NCBI RefSeq assembly: GCF_009735625.1
Contig: NZ_CP046244.1
Location: 310,001-374,000, forward strand
Source: Moorella glycerini
Lineage (GTDB): Bacteria > Bacillota > DSM-521 > Neomoorellales > Neomoorellaceae
Direction: 5' to 3'
Length of the DNA stretch: 64,000 bases
The position numbers and the translations under genes were made by a program. Of this stretch, positions 8,393 through 15,450 are shown piece after piece (positions within the stretch are counted from its first letter, which is position 1; each line of letters opens with the position of its first letter). Below the pieces are notes generated by a model that was not told the DNA's origin, ran no database searches, and saw only the letters and a program-made list of their open reading frames with translations.

Positions 8393-9064
8393 TCATTGTG
8401 ATGCCTTGCCCCGGCTATTGTGATCCTCATCACTATAGTTATAGGTTTTATTTTCGCAGTAACTACTAACCACACACTCCCGGCACCCGGGGCGCCTGGC
8501 CCTGCAGACCGCCCGGCCGTGGTAGATCAGCAGGTGGTGGGCTTCACCGCGGCTGCCCGGCGGCAGGACGGCCATCAGCTGCTTTTCCGTCTCCCGGACA
8601 TTACCGGCACAGGCCAGGCCCAGGCGGTTGGCCACCCGGAAGACATGGGTGTCGACAGCGATGACATCCCGGCCATAGGCGTTGCTCAGGACCACATTGG
8701 CCACTTTGCGGCCTACGCCGGGAAGATCCAGGAGTTCCTCCAGGTTGTCCGGTACCCGGCCACCATATTTTTCCACCAAGTTCCGGCAGGCAGCCACCAG
8801 GTGGGCGGCTTTCATCCGGTACAGGCCCAGGCTTTTAATACAGGCGGCAACCTCTTCCGGGTCTGCCGCCGCTAAGGCTGCCGGCGTGGGATAACGCCGG
8901 AAAAGCTCGACTGTTACCTTGTTAACCTGATCGTCGGTGGTCTGGGCCGAGAGGATGGCCGCCACCAGGAGTTCAAAGGCATTGCTGTACTTGAGGCGCG
9001 ACCGCGCCCCCGGGTAAGCAACCCGCAAGGATTGCAGGATGGCTTCTATCCTGTCCCTCTGCAT
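8393..9064 (-). CDS. nth: Endonuclease III (DNA glycosylase/AP lyase)
   Basis: Base-excision-repair enzyme that removes oxidised pyrimidines and cuts at abasic sites. The helix-hairpin-helix is 'LPGVGRKVANVVL' with the catalytic Lys, the catalytic Asp lies in 'IAVDTHVFRVANRLG', and the C-terminal [4Fe-4S] loop has the spacing C-x6-C-x2-C-x5-C in 'CRARRPGCRECVVSSYC'. The open frame reaches 9097, but ATG 9064 has GGGAG nine bases upstream and gives about 223 aa, close to other bacterial Nth proteins. It diverges from the thiamine-binding-type gene at 9178. No oddity noted. Confidence 0.96.
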   Translation of the reverse strand: MQRDRIEAILQSLRVAYPGARSRLKYSNAFELLVAAILSAQTTDDQVNKVTVELFRRYPTPAALAAADPEEVAACIKSLGLYRMKAAHLVAACRNLVEKYGGRVPDNLEELLDLPGVGRKVANVVLSNAYGRDVIAVDTHVFRVANRLGLACAGNVRETEKQLMAVLPPGSRGEAHHLLIYHGRAVCRARRPGCRECVVSSYCENKTYNYSDEDHNSRGKASQ

Positions 9065-9098
9065 AACTTCCATCTCCCGGACAAAAAATAAAAACACT

Positions 9099-9151
9099 CC
9101 GTCTTTGCTTATATCGAAGCCCGCACGGCGGCAAACAAAGACGGCGTCTTT
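9099..9151 (+). promoter_or_regulatory. Mutually exclusive hairpins upstream of the thiamine-binding-type gene
   Basis: Two overlapping inverted repeats are visible: CCGTCTTTG (9099-9107) with CAAAGACGG (9136-9144), and the palindrome AAAGACGGCGTCTTT (9137-9151). Both use the segment at 9137-9144, so they cannot form together. They lie 26 bp before the start codon at 9178. This could be a small attenuation or translational switch, or an operator. It has no TPP-riboswitch core. Confidence 0.35.
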
Positions 9152-9177
9152 AAGACATAGCGACAGGAGGTATCTCT

Positions 9178-9420
9178 ATGCTCAGCGCCGAGGTCAGCCT
9201 TTATCCCCAGAAGACGACCCGGGCCAGCGAGATTATCAACGACTCTATCCAATCCCTGGCCCGGCAGGGCGTTAGCTACAATGTAGGCCCCATCAGCACC
9301 GAAATCCACGGTACGGAAGAACAGGTCTGGACCGGTATCCGCTCCCTTTTCGACCGGGCCAGTTCAGCCGGCGAAGTCAGCATGGTCGTTACCCTTTCCA
9401 ATGCGGCCCGTAAAGGTTGA
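9178..9420 (+). CDS. MTH1187/YkoF-type thiamine-binding protein (UPF0045)
   Basis: Small ferredoxin-like-fold protein of the MTH1187/YkoF group, members of which bind thiamine or related pyrimidines. The 80-aa product shows 'MLSAEVSLYPQKT' at the N-terminus, 'YNVGPISTEIHG' in the middle and 'VSMVVTLSNAARKG' at the end, all in family order. Start ATG 9178 follows the strong site AGGAGGT. It is monocistronic, divergent from nth and convergent with pckA, from which it is separated by a terminator. Ligand in this organism not shown. Confidence 0.85.
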   Translation: MLSAEVSLYPQKTTRASEIINDSIQSLARQGVSYNVGPISTEIHGTEEQVWTGIRSLFDRASSAGEVSMVVTLSNAARKG

Positions 9421-9435
9421 AAGGTTTCCGGAATC

Positions 9436-9472
9436 AAAAAGCCGGTGTATATCATATACAGCCGGCTTTTTT
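9436..9472. terminator. Bidirectional terminator between the thiamine-binding-type gene and pckA
   Basis: A stem with GCCGG at 9441-9445 and CCGGC at 9462-9466, plus inner TGTAT/ATACA pairing, is flanked by five A on the left and six T on the right. It can end both convergent transcripts. Confidence 0.85.
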
Positions 9473-9493
9473 ATATTCTTAGCAGGAGCATTT

Positions 9494-11074
9494 CTACTTA
9501 CTGACAGGTCCGGCCGCCAGAATACCCGCCGGGACGTCCCTGAATTTGGCAAAGTTCTCCCTGAAGAGGCCAGCCAGCCTGCGGGCCATGGCATCATATC
9601 TTTCCGGTTCCGCCCAGGTATTACGGGGATTGAGAATTTCCGCCGGGACCCCGGGGCAGGCTTCAGGTACCAGAAAGCCGAAAACAGGGTCGGAGGTAAA
9701 TTCCACCTCATCCAGTTCACCGTTTAAAGCCGCCCGGACCATGGCCCGGGTATAGGGCAGGCTCATGCGCCGGCCGGTGCCGTAAGGTCCCCCGGTCCAG
9801 CCGGTATTGACCAGGTAAACGCTGGCGTTGTGCCTGGCTATCCTTTCCCCAAGGAGGTTGGCGTAAACCATGGGCGACCGGGGCAGGAAGGGGGCCCCGA
9901 AACAGGTGGAGAAGGTGGCCTGGGGCTCGGTAATCCCCCGCTCGGTGCCGGCCAGCTTGCTGGTATAACCGGACAGGAAATGGTACATGGCCTGTTCCCG
10001 GGTGAGTTTGGCTATGGGCGGCATAACGCCAAAGGCGTCAGCGGTGAGGAAAACTACCGTGCGGGGATGGCCGCCCACCCCCGGAATGACGGCGTTGGGG
10101 ATGAAATCTACCGGGTAGGCGGCGCGGGTGTTTTCCGTCAGGGCATCGCTGTCGTAGTCAATGGCCCGGCAATCGGGGTCTACCATCACATTCTCCAGGA
10201 CGCTGCCGAAACGGATGGCGTTCCAGATCTGGGGTTCGTGCTCGGCGGAAAGCTTGATACACTTGGCATAGCAACCGCCTTCAAAGTTAAAAATGCCCTT
10301 GTCCGACCAGCCGTGCTCGTCGTCGCCAATAAGGAAGCGTTCCGGATCGGCCGACAGGGTGGTCTTGCCGGTGCCGGAAAGGCCGAAGAACAGGGCCGTA
10401 TCGCCTGCCGGGCCTATATTGGCGGAACAGTGCATGGGACAAACGCCTTGTTCGGGTAACAAGTAGTTCATGACGGTAAAGATGGATTTTTTCATCTCGC
10501 CGGCATAGGAGGTACCGCCGATGATTATCACACGGCGGTCAAAATTGAGGATAACAAAGGCCTCGGAGCGGGTGCCGTCATGTTCCGGGATGGCCTTAAA
10601 GCCCGGGGCACAGATAACGGTAAACTGGGGTTCATGCCCGGTGAGTTCATCCGCCGCCGGCCGGATAAAAAGCTGGCGAACGAACAAGTTCTGCCAGGCA
10701 TACTGGTTGACGATCCTGATGGGCATGCGGTAGGCGGGATCGGCCCCGACAAAACCGTCAAAAACAAAGAGATCCCTTCCCTGGAGGTAGGCCGTCAGGC
10801 GGCTGTAGAGGCGTTCAAAGGTTGCCTCGCTCACAGGCTGGTTAACGGTACCCCAGCTGATGCTGTCGTGGACAGCGGGAGTGTCCACGATAAACCTGTC
10901 GTTAGGGGAACGGCCGGTATACTTGCCGGTATTAACGCTTAAAGCCCCATTGGGAGCCAGGAGGCCTTCTCCCCGGGCCAGGGCTATTTCAACCAGCCGG
11001 GCCACCGGCAGGTTACGGTAAACAGTACCGGGATTAATGAGACCCAAGCGCTCTAAACCATAAGTATTACCCAT
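9494..11074 (-). CDS. pckA: Phosphoenolpyruvate carboxykinase (ATP)
   Basis: Cytosolic ATP-dependent PEP carboxykinase, interconverting oxaloacetate + ATP and PEP + CO2 + ADP. The P-loop is '[11 protein letters not shown]', the kinase-2/metal segment is '[13 protein letters not shown]', and '[14 protein letters not shown]' near residue 50 is the PEPCK-ATP signature. I place the start at ATG 11074 (GGGAG upstream), giving 526 aa, the usual length; the longer frame to 11167 would add 31 hydrophobic residues not seen in the family. It could serve gluconeogenesis or anaplerosis. A sigma-A-like promoter lies just upstream. Confidence 0.97.
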   Translation of the reverse strand: MGNTYGLERLGLINPGTVYRNLPVARLVEIALARGEGLLAPNGALSVNTGKYTGRSPNDRFIVDTPAVHDSISWGTVNQPVSEATFERLYSRLTAYLQGRDLFVFDGFVGADPAYRMPIRIVNQYAWQNLFVRQLFIRPAADELTGHEPQFTVICAPGFKAIPEHDGTRSEAFVILNFDRRVIIIGGTSYAGEMKKSIFTVMNYLLPEQGVCPMHCSANIGPAGDTALFFGLSGTGKTTLSADPERFLIGDDEHGWSDKGIFNFEGGCYAKCIKLSAEHEPQIWNAIRFGSVLENVMVDPDCRAIDYDSDALTENTRAAYPVDFIPNAVIPGVGGHPRTVVFLTADAFGVMPPIAKLTREQAMYHFLSGYTSKLAGTERGITEPQATFSTCFGAPFLPRSPMVYANLLGERIARHNASVYLVNTGWTGGPYGTGRRMSLPYTRAMVRAALNGELDEVEFTSDPVFGFLVPEACPGVPAEILNPRNTWAEPERYDAMARRLAGLFRENFAKFRDVPAGILAAGPVSK

Positions 11075-11110
11075 AAGCTCTCCCTTCCTTCTCCCTCTAT
11101 GATCTTTAGC

Positions 11111-11140
11111 AATATACCATAAGGGCTGAAGGAAGGTCAA
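11111..11140 (-). promoter_or_regulatory. Sigma-A-type promoter of pckA
   Basis: Minus-strand TTGACC (11140-11135) and TATATT (11116-11111) are separated by 18 bp and lie 37 bp before the pckA start codon. Confidence 0.6.
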
Positions 11141-11365
11141 CAGAATCGCGAAATGTATACAGTACACCTGTTTTCAGGGGTTACCAGTAGGAACTGTAAT
11201 GGCCAGCAGCATCCACTTAAACACCACTTTATGACACTATAGTTCAGAAAGCGGAGAGAAAGCGGAGGAAAAGTGGAGAGAAGCAAGGGCCGGCTGTTAA
11301 ATTATACTTAACTTCTAAAGGCCAAACCTTCTCTCCCGACCTGGGACTCTGGGGACATGACCGAC

Positions 11366-11385
11366 AAAAAAAGGGGCGCCGCCCC
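11366..11385 (-). terminator. Rho-independent terminator of the CMD-family gene
   Basis: GGGGC (11385-11381) and GCCCC (11377-11373) form a stem with a 3-nt loop followed by seven T on the minus strand, six bases after the stop codon. Confidence 0.85.
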
Positions 11386-11390
11386 ATATC

Positions 11391-11684
11391 TTACCGATAA
11401 GCAGCCCCGCCGGTCGCCAAGACGCCGTTACCAGCGACAAAGTAGGCCAGGCGCAGGGCTTCCCTGATTTCTTCCTCGCTGGCGCCGAGATCGCGGGCCT
11501 GCCTGGCCAGGACGGCTACCCCTTCGCTGGCGCCGTGGGCGGCATCCAGGGCCAGGGTAATCAGGGTTTTGGTTTTGGCGTCCAGGGCGCCGGGGGCCAT
11601 GGCCGTTTCCGCCACGGCTTTGACGGCCCGGTAAAACTCCGGGTCCCGCCCGGCCAGGGCTTCAATAAAGGCTGGTAAGGGCAT
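11391..11684 (-). CDS. Carboxymuconolactone-decarboxylase-family protein lacking the redox Cys pair
   Basis: Small helical protein of the CMD/AhpD-like superfamily (97 aa). The family pattern 'DAKTKTLITLALDAAHGA' followed by 'QARDLGASEEEIREALRLA' is clear. The usual C-x2-C-x3-H redox motif is absent: the corresponding segment reads 'AAHGASEGVAVLARQA', with no cysteine. It therefore should not act as an AhpD-type peroxidase, and its role is unknown. ATG 11684 has AGGAGG eight bases upstream. It is probably monocistronic with its own terminator. Confidence 0.85.
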   Translation of the reverse strand: MPLPAFIEALAGRDPEFYRAVKAVAETAMAPGALDAKTKTLITLALDAAHGASEGVAVLARQARDLGASEEEIREALRLAYFVAGNGVLATGGAAYR

Positions 11685-11957
11685 AGATATCGCCTCCTTT
11701 TATGAGATTGAGGAGTTGGAGCCTGTCAGGAACCCTCTAAAGCCAGTTCCTGAAGGCAACTTCCTGATTCCCTTCTTTTACATATTCTCCCTGTAAAAAC
11801 AAAATCCTGCCGGGGTTTAATGCTCCGCGCCGATTTTTATGTCTCCCCGGTTACTGATAAGCTGCTCCGGCTGCTCCAGGGGCTCATAGGAGCCAGCTTC
11901 TTAAATCCCGCCGCTTATGGCTCGCACCGGGTAAGGGCTTGCGAATAAATGTCATTG

Positions 11958-12965
11958 TCATCGTTCGTCATTGTTCCCCTGAACCCCCGCCAGATAAGCT
12001 TTAAGGGCCAGGAGCAGGATGCCGGCCTCGGCGGCGTGGTAGGGCCAGGGGTGTCCCCGGGCAATAATATTCTCCTCCAGCCCGGTCACATACTGGCGCA
12101 CCCGCCAGCGGTCTTCCATCAGGGTGGCGGCATAGACTACCAGGGTGGTGGTGAAATTCTCCGACGTCGTTTGCCGGTACCAGTGGGGATAGTTACGCAG
12201 GAAATTGGCGTACAGGCGCCGGGCAGCCTCTTCCCGGGGCGTGAGGACGCCGGTTATAATGGGAAAGAGCTGCGCCAGGGCGTCGGGGTACCACTTCTTC
12301 CAGTTGGGCCGCTTGCGCAGGCCGGCGCGGTAAATAGCCGGGCAGTAGCCACCATTAACCCGCATCTTGTCCTCCAGGGCCTCCCTGACTTTCCCGGCCA
12401 GGGCCTCGTATCCCTGCGCCTCCGCTACCTCCCCCCGGGCCCTGGCCAGCAGCCAGGCGTAGTCCTTTAATCCCCGGTAGACCTCACAGTTATCCATCAG
12501 GTACTTCACCCGCCAGTCCGGCCGGGCCAGGGTGAGATTGTCCTTTTGTAACGTGGCCAGCATGGCCCCGGCCACCAGGTCCAGCTCCGGCCAATGATCC
12601 TCCAGCCAGACCCTGTCGCCGCTGGTCCCATAATAAAGCCGCAACAGGGTGAAAAAGGTGGCGGCATAGGAATCGGAAGAATCATAGGTGTAGGCCGGAA
12701 CCTCCGCCCCCCTCTCATCCAGGTGATAATCATAGACGGTACCCGTGACGCCGTAGCGGTCCGGCCTTTCCAGGTGGGCCAGGTACCAGTCCAGGTAGGC
12801 CCGTACCCGCGGAAGGTGCAGGCCCCAGGCCGCCGGGCCGTAGAGGGCCAGGTGGGCAAAGTAAGGGACAATTTTGGGCTGGCCGGGGTAAGCGGTTACA
12901 ACTGCTCCACCGGGTAACTGCTGGCTGAGAATCCAATCGGCCTCCCGCCGGATAAGCGTTTCCAT
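11958..12965 (-). CDS. Alpha/alpha-barrel (six-hairpin glycosidase-like) protein
   Basis: Predicted soluble 335-aa protein with the repeated helical hairpins of the six-hairpin glycosidase superfamily. Visible segments are 'ADWILSQQLPGGAVVTAYPG' at the N-terminus, 'TYDSSDSYAATFFTLLRLYY' in the middle and 'PWPYHAAEAGILLLALKAYL' near the end. There is no signal peptide. The catalytic residues cannot be assigned. ATG 12965 follows GGGGGGTG and is preferred over the start five codons upstream. It may act on an internal glucan, in keeping with the GH15/GH57 genes further right, but this is only inference. Confidence 0.7.
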   Translation of the reverse strand: METLIRREADWILSQQLPGGAVVTAYPGQPKIVPYFAHLALYGPAAWGLHLPRVRAYLDWYLAHLERPDRYGVTGTVYDYHLDERGAEVPAYTYDSSDSYAATFFTLLRLYYGTSGDRVWLEDHWPELDLVAGAMLATLQKDNLTLARPDWRVKYLMDNCEVYRGLKDYAWLLARARGEVAEAQGYEALAGKVREALEDKMRVNGGYCPAIYRAGLRKRPNWKKWYPDALAQLFPIITGVLTPREEAARRLYANFLRNYPHWYRQTTSENFTTTLVVYAATLMEDRWRVRQYVTGLEENIIARGHPWPYHAAEAGILLLALKAYLAGVQGNNDER

Positions 12966-13032
12966 AAAAACACCCCCCACACCATCTTATGGTGAAAGGG
13001 GGGTCCTGGTCAGATTGTGGGCACCTACCCCA

Positions 13033-13743
13033 TTAATAGACCAGGCGGCTAAAAATATGGGCATAGCTAAAATCCTCGCGCATGAGGCGATGGCGATAGG
13101 GGGAGATTTCCGCCCTTTTTTTAATAAGAGCTCCGTAAACCCCGGCCTGGTGGATGGCGCCCACCAGGATCATCCCCACCAGGATATTATCCCGGAGGAC
13201 CAGTTTTTTATAGTAGTTGCGGTCCGGTTGATAATCGGCAAGAACTTCATAATTATTTCCTTCCGGTTGGGTCAGCCCCATGGCAATGGCCGGTATTTCC
13301 CGGAACTCAACTGCATTTTGCATGCCTACCATGCCGCCGTAAGGGCGCCTGCAGCCTGCCATGTTATAGGCGCTAATGCGCCCCTGGGCCGCGGCATTGG
13401 GCCAGATGGGCGTAAGCCCTACCTTGCCGGTTACCACATCTTTGGTTTCCGCCACATCCCCGGCGGCATAGATATCGGCAATGCTTGTCTCCATATAGTC
13501 GTTAACCGGTATGCCACGGTTGACCGTCATCCCGGTTCCGCGGATCAAGTCGACGTTAGGTCGGGTTCCGGTTGCTACAATAACTACTTCGGCTTTCAGT
13601 CGCTCGCCGTCTTCGAGTATTACCCCTTTGCCGGACCGGCCGAAGAGGCGTCCCCACAAACCGGACGAGGCAATTTCTTTGATCCCCCGGCCCAGGATAA
13701 AACGGATCCCTTCCGCCTGCATATCCCGCATTAAAAGGCAGGT
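13033..13743 (-). pseudogene. FAD-dependent NAD(P)-disulfide oxidoreductase, N-terminus missing
   Basis: C-terminal half of a flavoprotein of the NADH oxidase/CoA-disulfide reductase/nitrite-reductase-subunit type. It keeps 'VVIVATGTRPNVDLI' (end of the NAD domain) and the FAD motif 'ADIYAAGDVAE', then a dimerisation domain. The normal protein has about 400 residues or more; here homology begins abruptly around 13743, about 235 residues from the C-terminus, and the frame hits a stop at 13753-13755. Both nucleotide-binding GxGxxG motifs of the N-terminal half are missing, so it is probably non-functional. Upstream it abuts a GGDEF remnant on the other strand. Confidence 0.8.
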
Positions 13744-13745
13744 GA

Positions 13746-13874
13746 TCCGGAACTATCCTGGCTGTCGGCTGGGCCTCCGGCCCGGCCGCGCAGCTGGAGG
13801 AACTGATCCGGACGGCCGACCGGGCGATGTACCACGATAAAGTCAATATCCGTAACGATACTTCTTTTAGGTGA
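13746..13874 (+). pseudogene. C-terminal remnant of a GGDEF (diguanylate cyclase) gene
   Basis: A 42-codon frame ending at TGA 13872-13874 reads 'TILAVGWASGPAAQLEELI' then 'RTADRAMYHDKVNIRN', the standard last 40 residues of a GGDEF domain (beta strand, helix, 'ADRAMYxxK', 'GRN'-type end). The signature GGDEF loop and everything before it are gone, and an in-frame stop lies at 13743-13745. It is a gene fragment left by a rearrangement. Confidence 0.82.
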
Positions 13875-13912
13875 TATACATCACTGCTCCTCTAGATGGA
13901 AGACTTTATAAT
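13871..13912 (+). promoter_or_regulatory. CRP/FNR-type operator and promoter of the cupin gene
   Basis: The palindrome GTGATATACATCAC spans 13871-13884. A perfect -10 TATAAT lies at 13907-13912, predicting a start near 13919, and the dyad centre is then at -41.5, the classical class II activator position. No good -35 box is present, as expected for an activated promoter. The same half-sites recur at 15332-15347. Confidence 0.62.
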
Positions 13913-13948
13913 GGAACAAAAGCAACAAAAACCACGGGAGGAGTCACT

Positions 13949-14281
13949 ATGGAAATCATCCGCATCGCCGAGCTGCCGCAGCAGGCAACCCCCAGGGGCG
14001 TCAAAGCCCGGACCATAATAGACGTGCCTTACATCAATATCATGAACCTGACCCTGGCCCCCGGCGACGAGGTGCCTTCCCACACCACGCCGGTAGACGT
14101 GCTGTTCCACGTCATCGAGGGCGAGGGCTCCATTACCGTCGGTCCGGAAACGGCTAAAGTCAGCGCCGGGGAGATAGTAGTCAGCCCGGCCGGCATCCCC
14201 CACGCCCTGGCCGCCAATGCCGGCAGTAGTTTTAGCGTCCTGGTGATGAAAATACCCAATCCCAAAGGAATGGCCAAATAA
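13949..14281 (+). CDS. Single-domain cupin protein
   Basis: Small cupin (110 aa). Cupin motif 1 is seen as 'GDEVPSHTTPVDVLFHVIEG' (metal-ligand type His residues at both ends) and motif 2 as 'PAGIPHALAAN'. Such proteins bind a metal or a small ligand; no specific activity can be read. ATG 13949 is preceded by GGGAGGAG at good spacing. It is monocistronic between a GGDEF remnant and a strong terminator, and appears to be under CRP/FNR-type control. It is the only intact gene in the decayed stretch 13033-14580, suggesting it is under selection. Confidence 0.88.
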   Translation: MEIIRIAELPQQATPRGVKARTIIDVPYINIMNLTLAPGDEVPSHTTPVDVLFHVIEGEGSITVGPETAKVSAGEIVVSPAGIPHALAANAGSSFSVLVMKIPNPKGMAK

Positions 14282-14392
14282 AACTGTGCCCATGGCACTG
14301 CCGGATGCAAACAAAAAACCTGGTAAACTCGGCCCAGTAACTGCCCCGTTATAATGGGTGTCGTGCCAAATTTTCTTTCGTGATGAAGAAAT

Positions 14393-14440
14393 ATAGGGAG
14401 AAGACGCGGTAAAAACCGCAATTCTTCTCCCTATTTTTTT
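14393..14440 (+). terminator. Strong Rho-independent terminator after the cupin gene
   Basis: ATAGGGAGAAGA (14393-14404) pairs with TCTTCTCCCTAT around an inner CGCGG/CCGC stem, followed by a T run to 14440. Confidence 0.88.
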
Positions 14441-14469
14441 ACGTGGAAACCCGTAAAACGCAAGAAGTT

Positions 14470-14580
14470 CTATTCCAGGTTTTTACGAAATTTCAGGGCG
14501 CTGATGGCGATAATTACCAGCCCGAAAAACAACAGGTAGAAGACCTGGAACAGCAGGTAGCTGAAGCCGACGCCATATCG
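14470..14580 (-). pseudogene. C-terminal remnant of an ABC-2 transporter permease
   Basis: A minus-strand frame ending in TAG at 14470-14472 encodes 'GVGFSYLLFQVFYLLFFGLV' followed by 'ISALKFRKNLE', a last transmembrane helix and basic tail typical of ABC-2 type permeases. No start and no upstream membrane part exist; the frame is cut at about 14580, where the 3' end of another small gene is joined in a different frame. Confidence 0.6.
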
Positions 14581-14747
14581 GTGGTATTATATATGTCATT
14601 GCGATATACCTGGACAAATAAATCCTCCCTAATATATAAACGGAATTTACATACCCGAATGCCACGTTCTAGAACAACCAATCTGTCAGCAATTTTCTTT
14701 TTCAGGATAACCTCCGCTTCCTTAAATAAAAGCGAACAGTTAACCAT
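14514..14747 (-). pseudogene. Truncated small protein, partner of the 96-aa gene upstream
   Basis: The first ~55 codons encode a charged protein with 'VILKKKIADRLVVLERGIRV' and 'IREDLFVQVYRNDIYN'. I recall a family of small stand-alone proteins in which this continues with 'FALI..' and a C-terminal His/Pro-rich segment, but the family is not named with confidence. After about 14588 the frame enters the ABC permease remnant in the wrong frame, giving a nonsense tail. It overlaps the upstream gene by 8 bp, as in toxin-antitoxin pairs. Confidence 0.5.
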
Positions 14748-15030
14748 TTTTACCCAACCTTTTTAATTCCTCACGGAGTTCCTCCAATCTCGTCTCCGCC
14801 AGTTCCCAATCGAAATAATCCTGTTCGGTTTCAAAGTCGGGCTCACAAAGGGATTGGCGAAAAGTTGAAAAATCAACGCTATACTTTTTCTGGAAATTAT
14901 TACTGATTAACTCATATTTACGTATATCGCTAATTACTTTCTGGCGCAGTAATTTCCGCAAGCTTTCATTGGGTTCTTTAGCTGGTTCTAGACGAACTAA
15001 AGTATCAATTAGCTCCTTACTAACAGACAA
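14740..15030 (-). CDS. Small helical protein, possible antitoxin-like partner
   Basis: I do not recognise this 96-aa family. It is highly charged and predicted almost wholly helical, with a C-terminal coiled-coil-like stretch 'WELAETRLEELREELKRLG'. The start is TTG 15030, seven bases after a GGGGGGTG ribosome site. The next gene overlaps it by 8 bp, is similarly small and is truncated. Composition is more AT-rich than the neighbouring genes, suggesting acquisition. A toxin-antitoxin or other small two-gene unit is possible but unproven. Confidence 0.6.
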   Translation of the reverse strand: MSVSKELIDTLVRLEPAKEPNESLRKLLRQKVISDIRKYELISNNFQKKYSVDFSTFRQSLCEPDFETEQDYFDWELAETRLEELREELKRLGKNG

Positions 15031-15107
15031 TCCTGAACACCCCCCCCTTTCCTTAAGGCTATTCTAACACCGGTTCCATTTAATGTCAAAGCCCATCTTA
15101 ATCTTTA

Positions 15108-15325
15108 TCACTTCCCCTCAATCCTGGTCAGAGCCAGACGCACCCGTTCCGGGTCAAAAACCCCTTGCTTCTTGACGTAACCGGAACGGGAGAGATCGTA
15201 AATTAAATCCCAGAAATTGCGCCGCGACCCCAGGTCGACACCCCCGGTGAGTTCGTCCAAAAAAACAGCCCAGGCTCATGAATCAGGGCACAGCCCAGGG
15301 CCAGCCTTTGTTTCCAGCCTGTAGA
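15108..15325 (-). pseudogene. ABC-2 transporter ATPase fragment with frameshift and internal deletion
   Basis: Remnant of an ABC exporter ATP-binding subunit. The signature region 'STGWKQRLALGCALIHEPG' is followed by a run of seven T in which the frame shifts; reading on in the next frame gives 'LDELTGGVDLGSRRNFWDLI' (Walker B and D loop). The H-loop region is then missing: the frame jumps to the C-terminal 'FDPERVRLALTRIEGK' and stops at 15108-15110. The N-terminal Walker A half is absent. Together with the permease remnant at 14470-14580, it marks a dead exporter operon interrupted by the small gene pair. Confidence 0.78.
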
Positions 15326-15331
15326 GCGGCG

Positions 15332-15347
15332 TGTGATATAGATCACA
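15332..15347. promoter_or_regulatory. CRP-type palindromic operator
   Basis: TGTGA-TATAGA-TCACA matches the E. coli CRP consensus TGTGA-N6-TCACA exactly in both half-sites. It lies 104 bp upstream of the UROD/MetE-like gene start (15451); a -10-like TAAAAT at 15392-15397 would put the centre near -64. Confidence 0.6.
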
Positions 15348-15450
15348 TCGGCAAAACAATCATGCTCACAATCGCAGCAAGGAAAAAGGGGTAAAATTGG
15401 CATATGATCTAAAAGAGCAGCCAATCACCATGAGAAGGGAGAACCGCTCC

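Larger units (their letters stand above)
11075..11390. other. Intergenic region upstream of pckA
   Basis: No gene seen. It holds the pckA promoter (see separate entry), a partial dyad TGTATACAGTACA near 11154-11166 that could be an operator, a purine-rich patch around 11247-11285, and at its right edge the terminator of the CMD-family gene. Confidence 0.5.

Noticed and set aside
9830-10459. 209-aa open frame on the plus strand
   Set aside because: It is the antisense shadow of pckA, with no ribosome site and low-complexity Gly/Val content.
13015-13734. 239-aa open frame on the plus strand
   Set aside because: It is antisense to the flavoprotein remnant, whose own frame has clear motifs.
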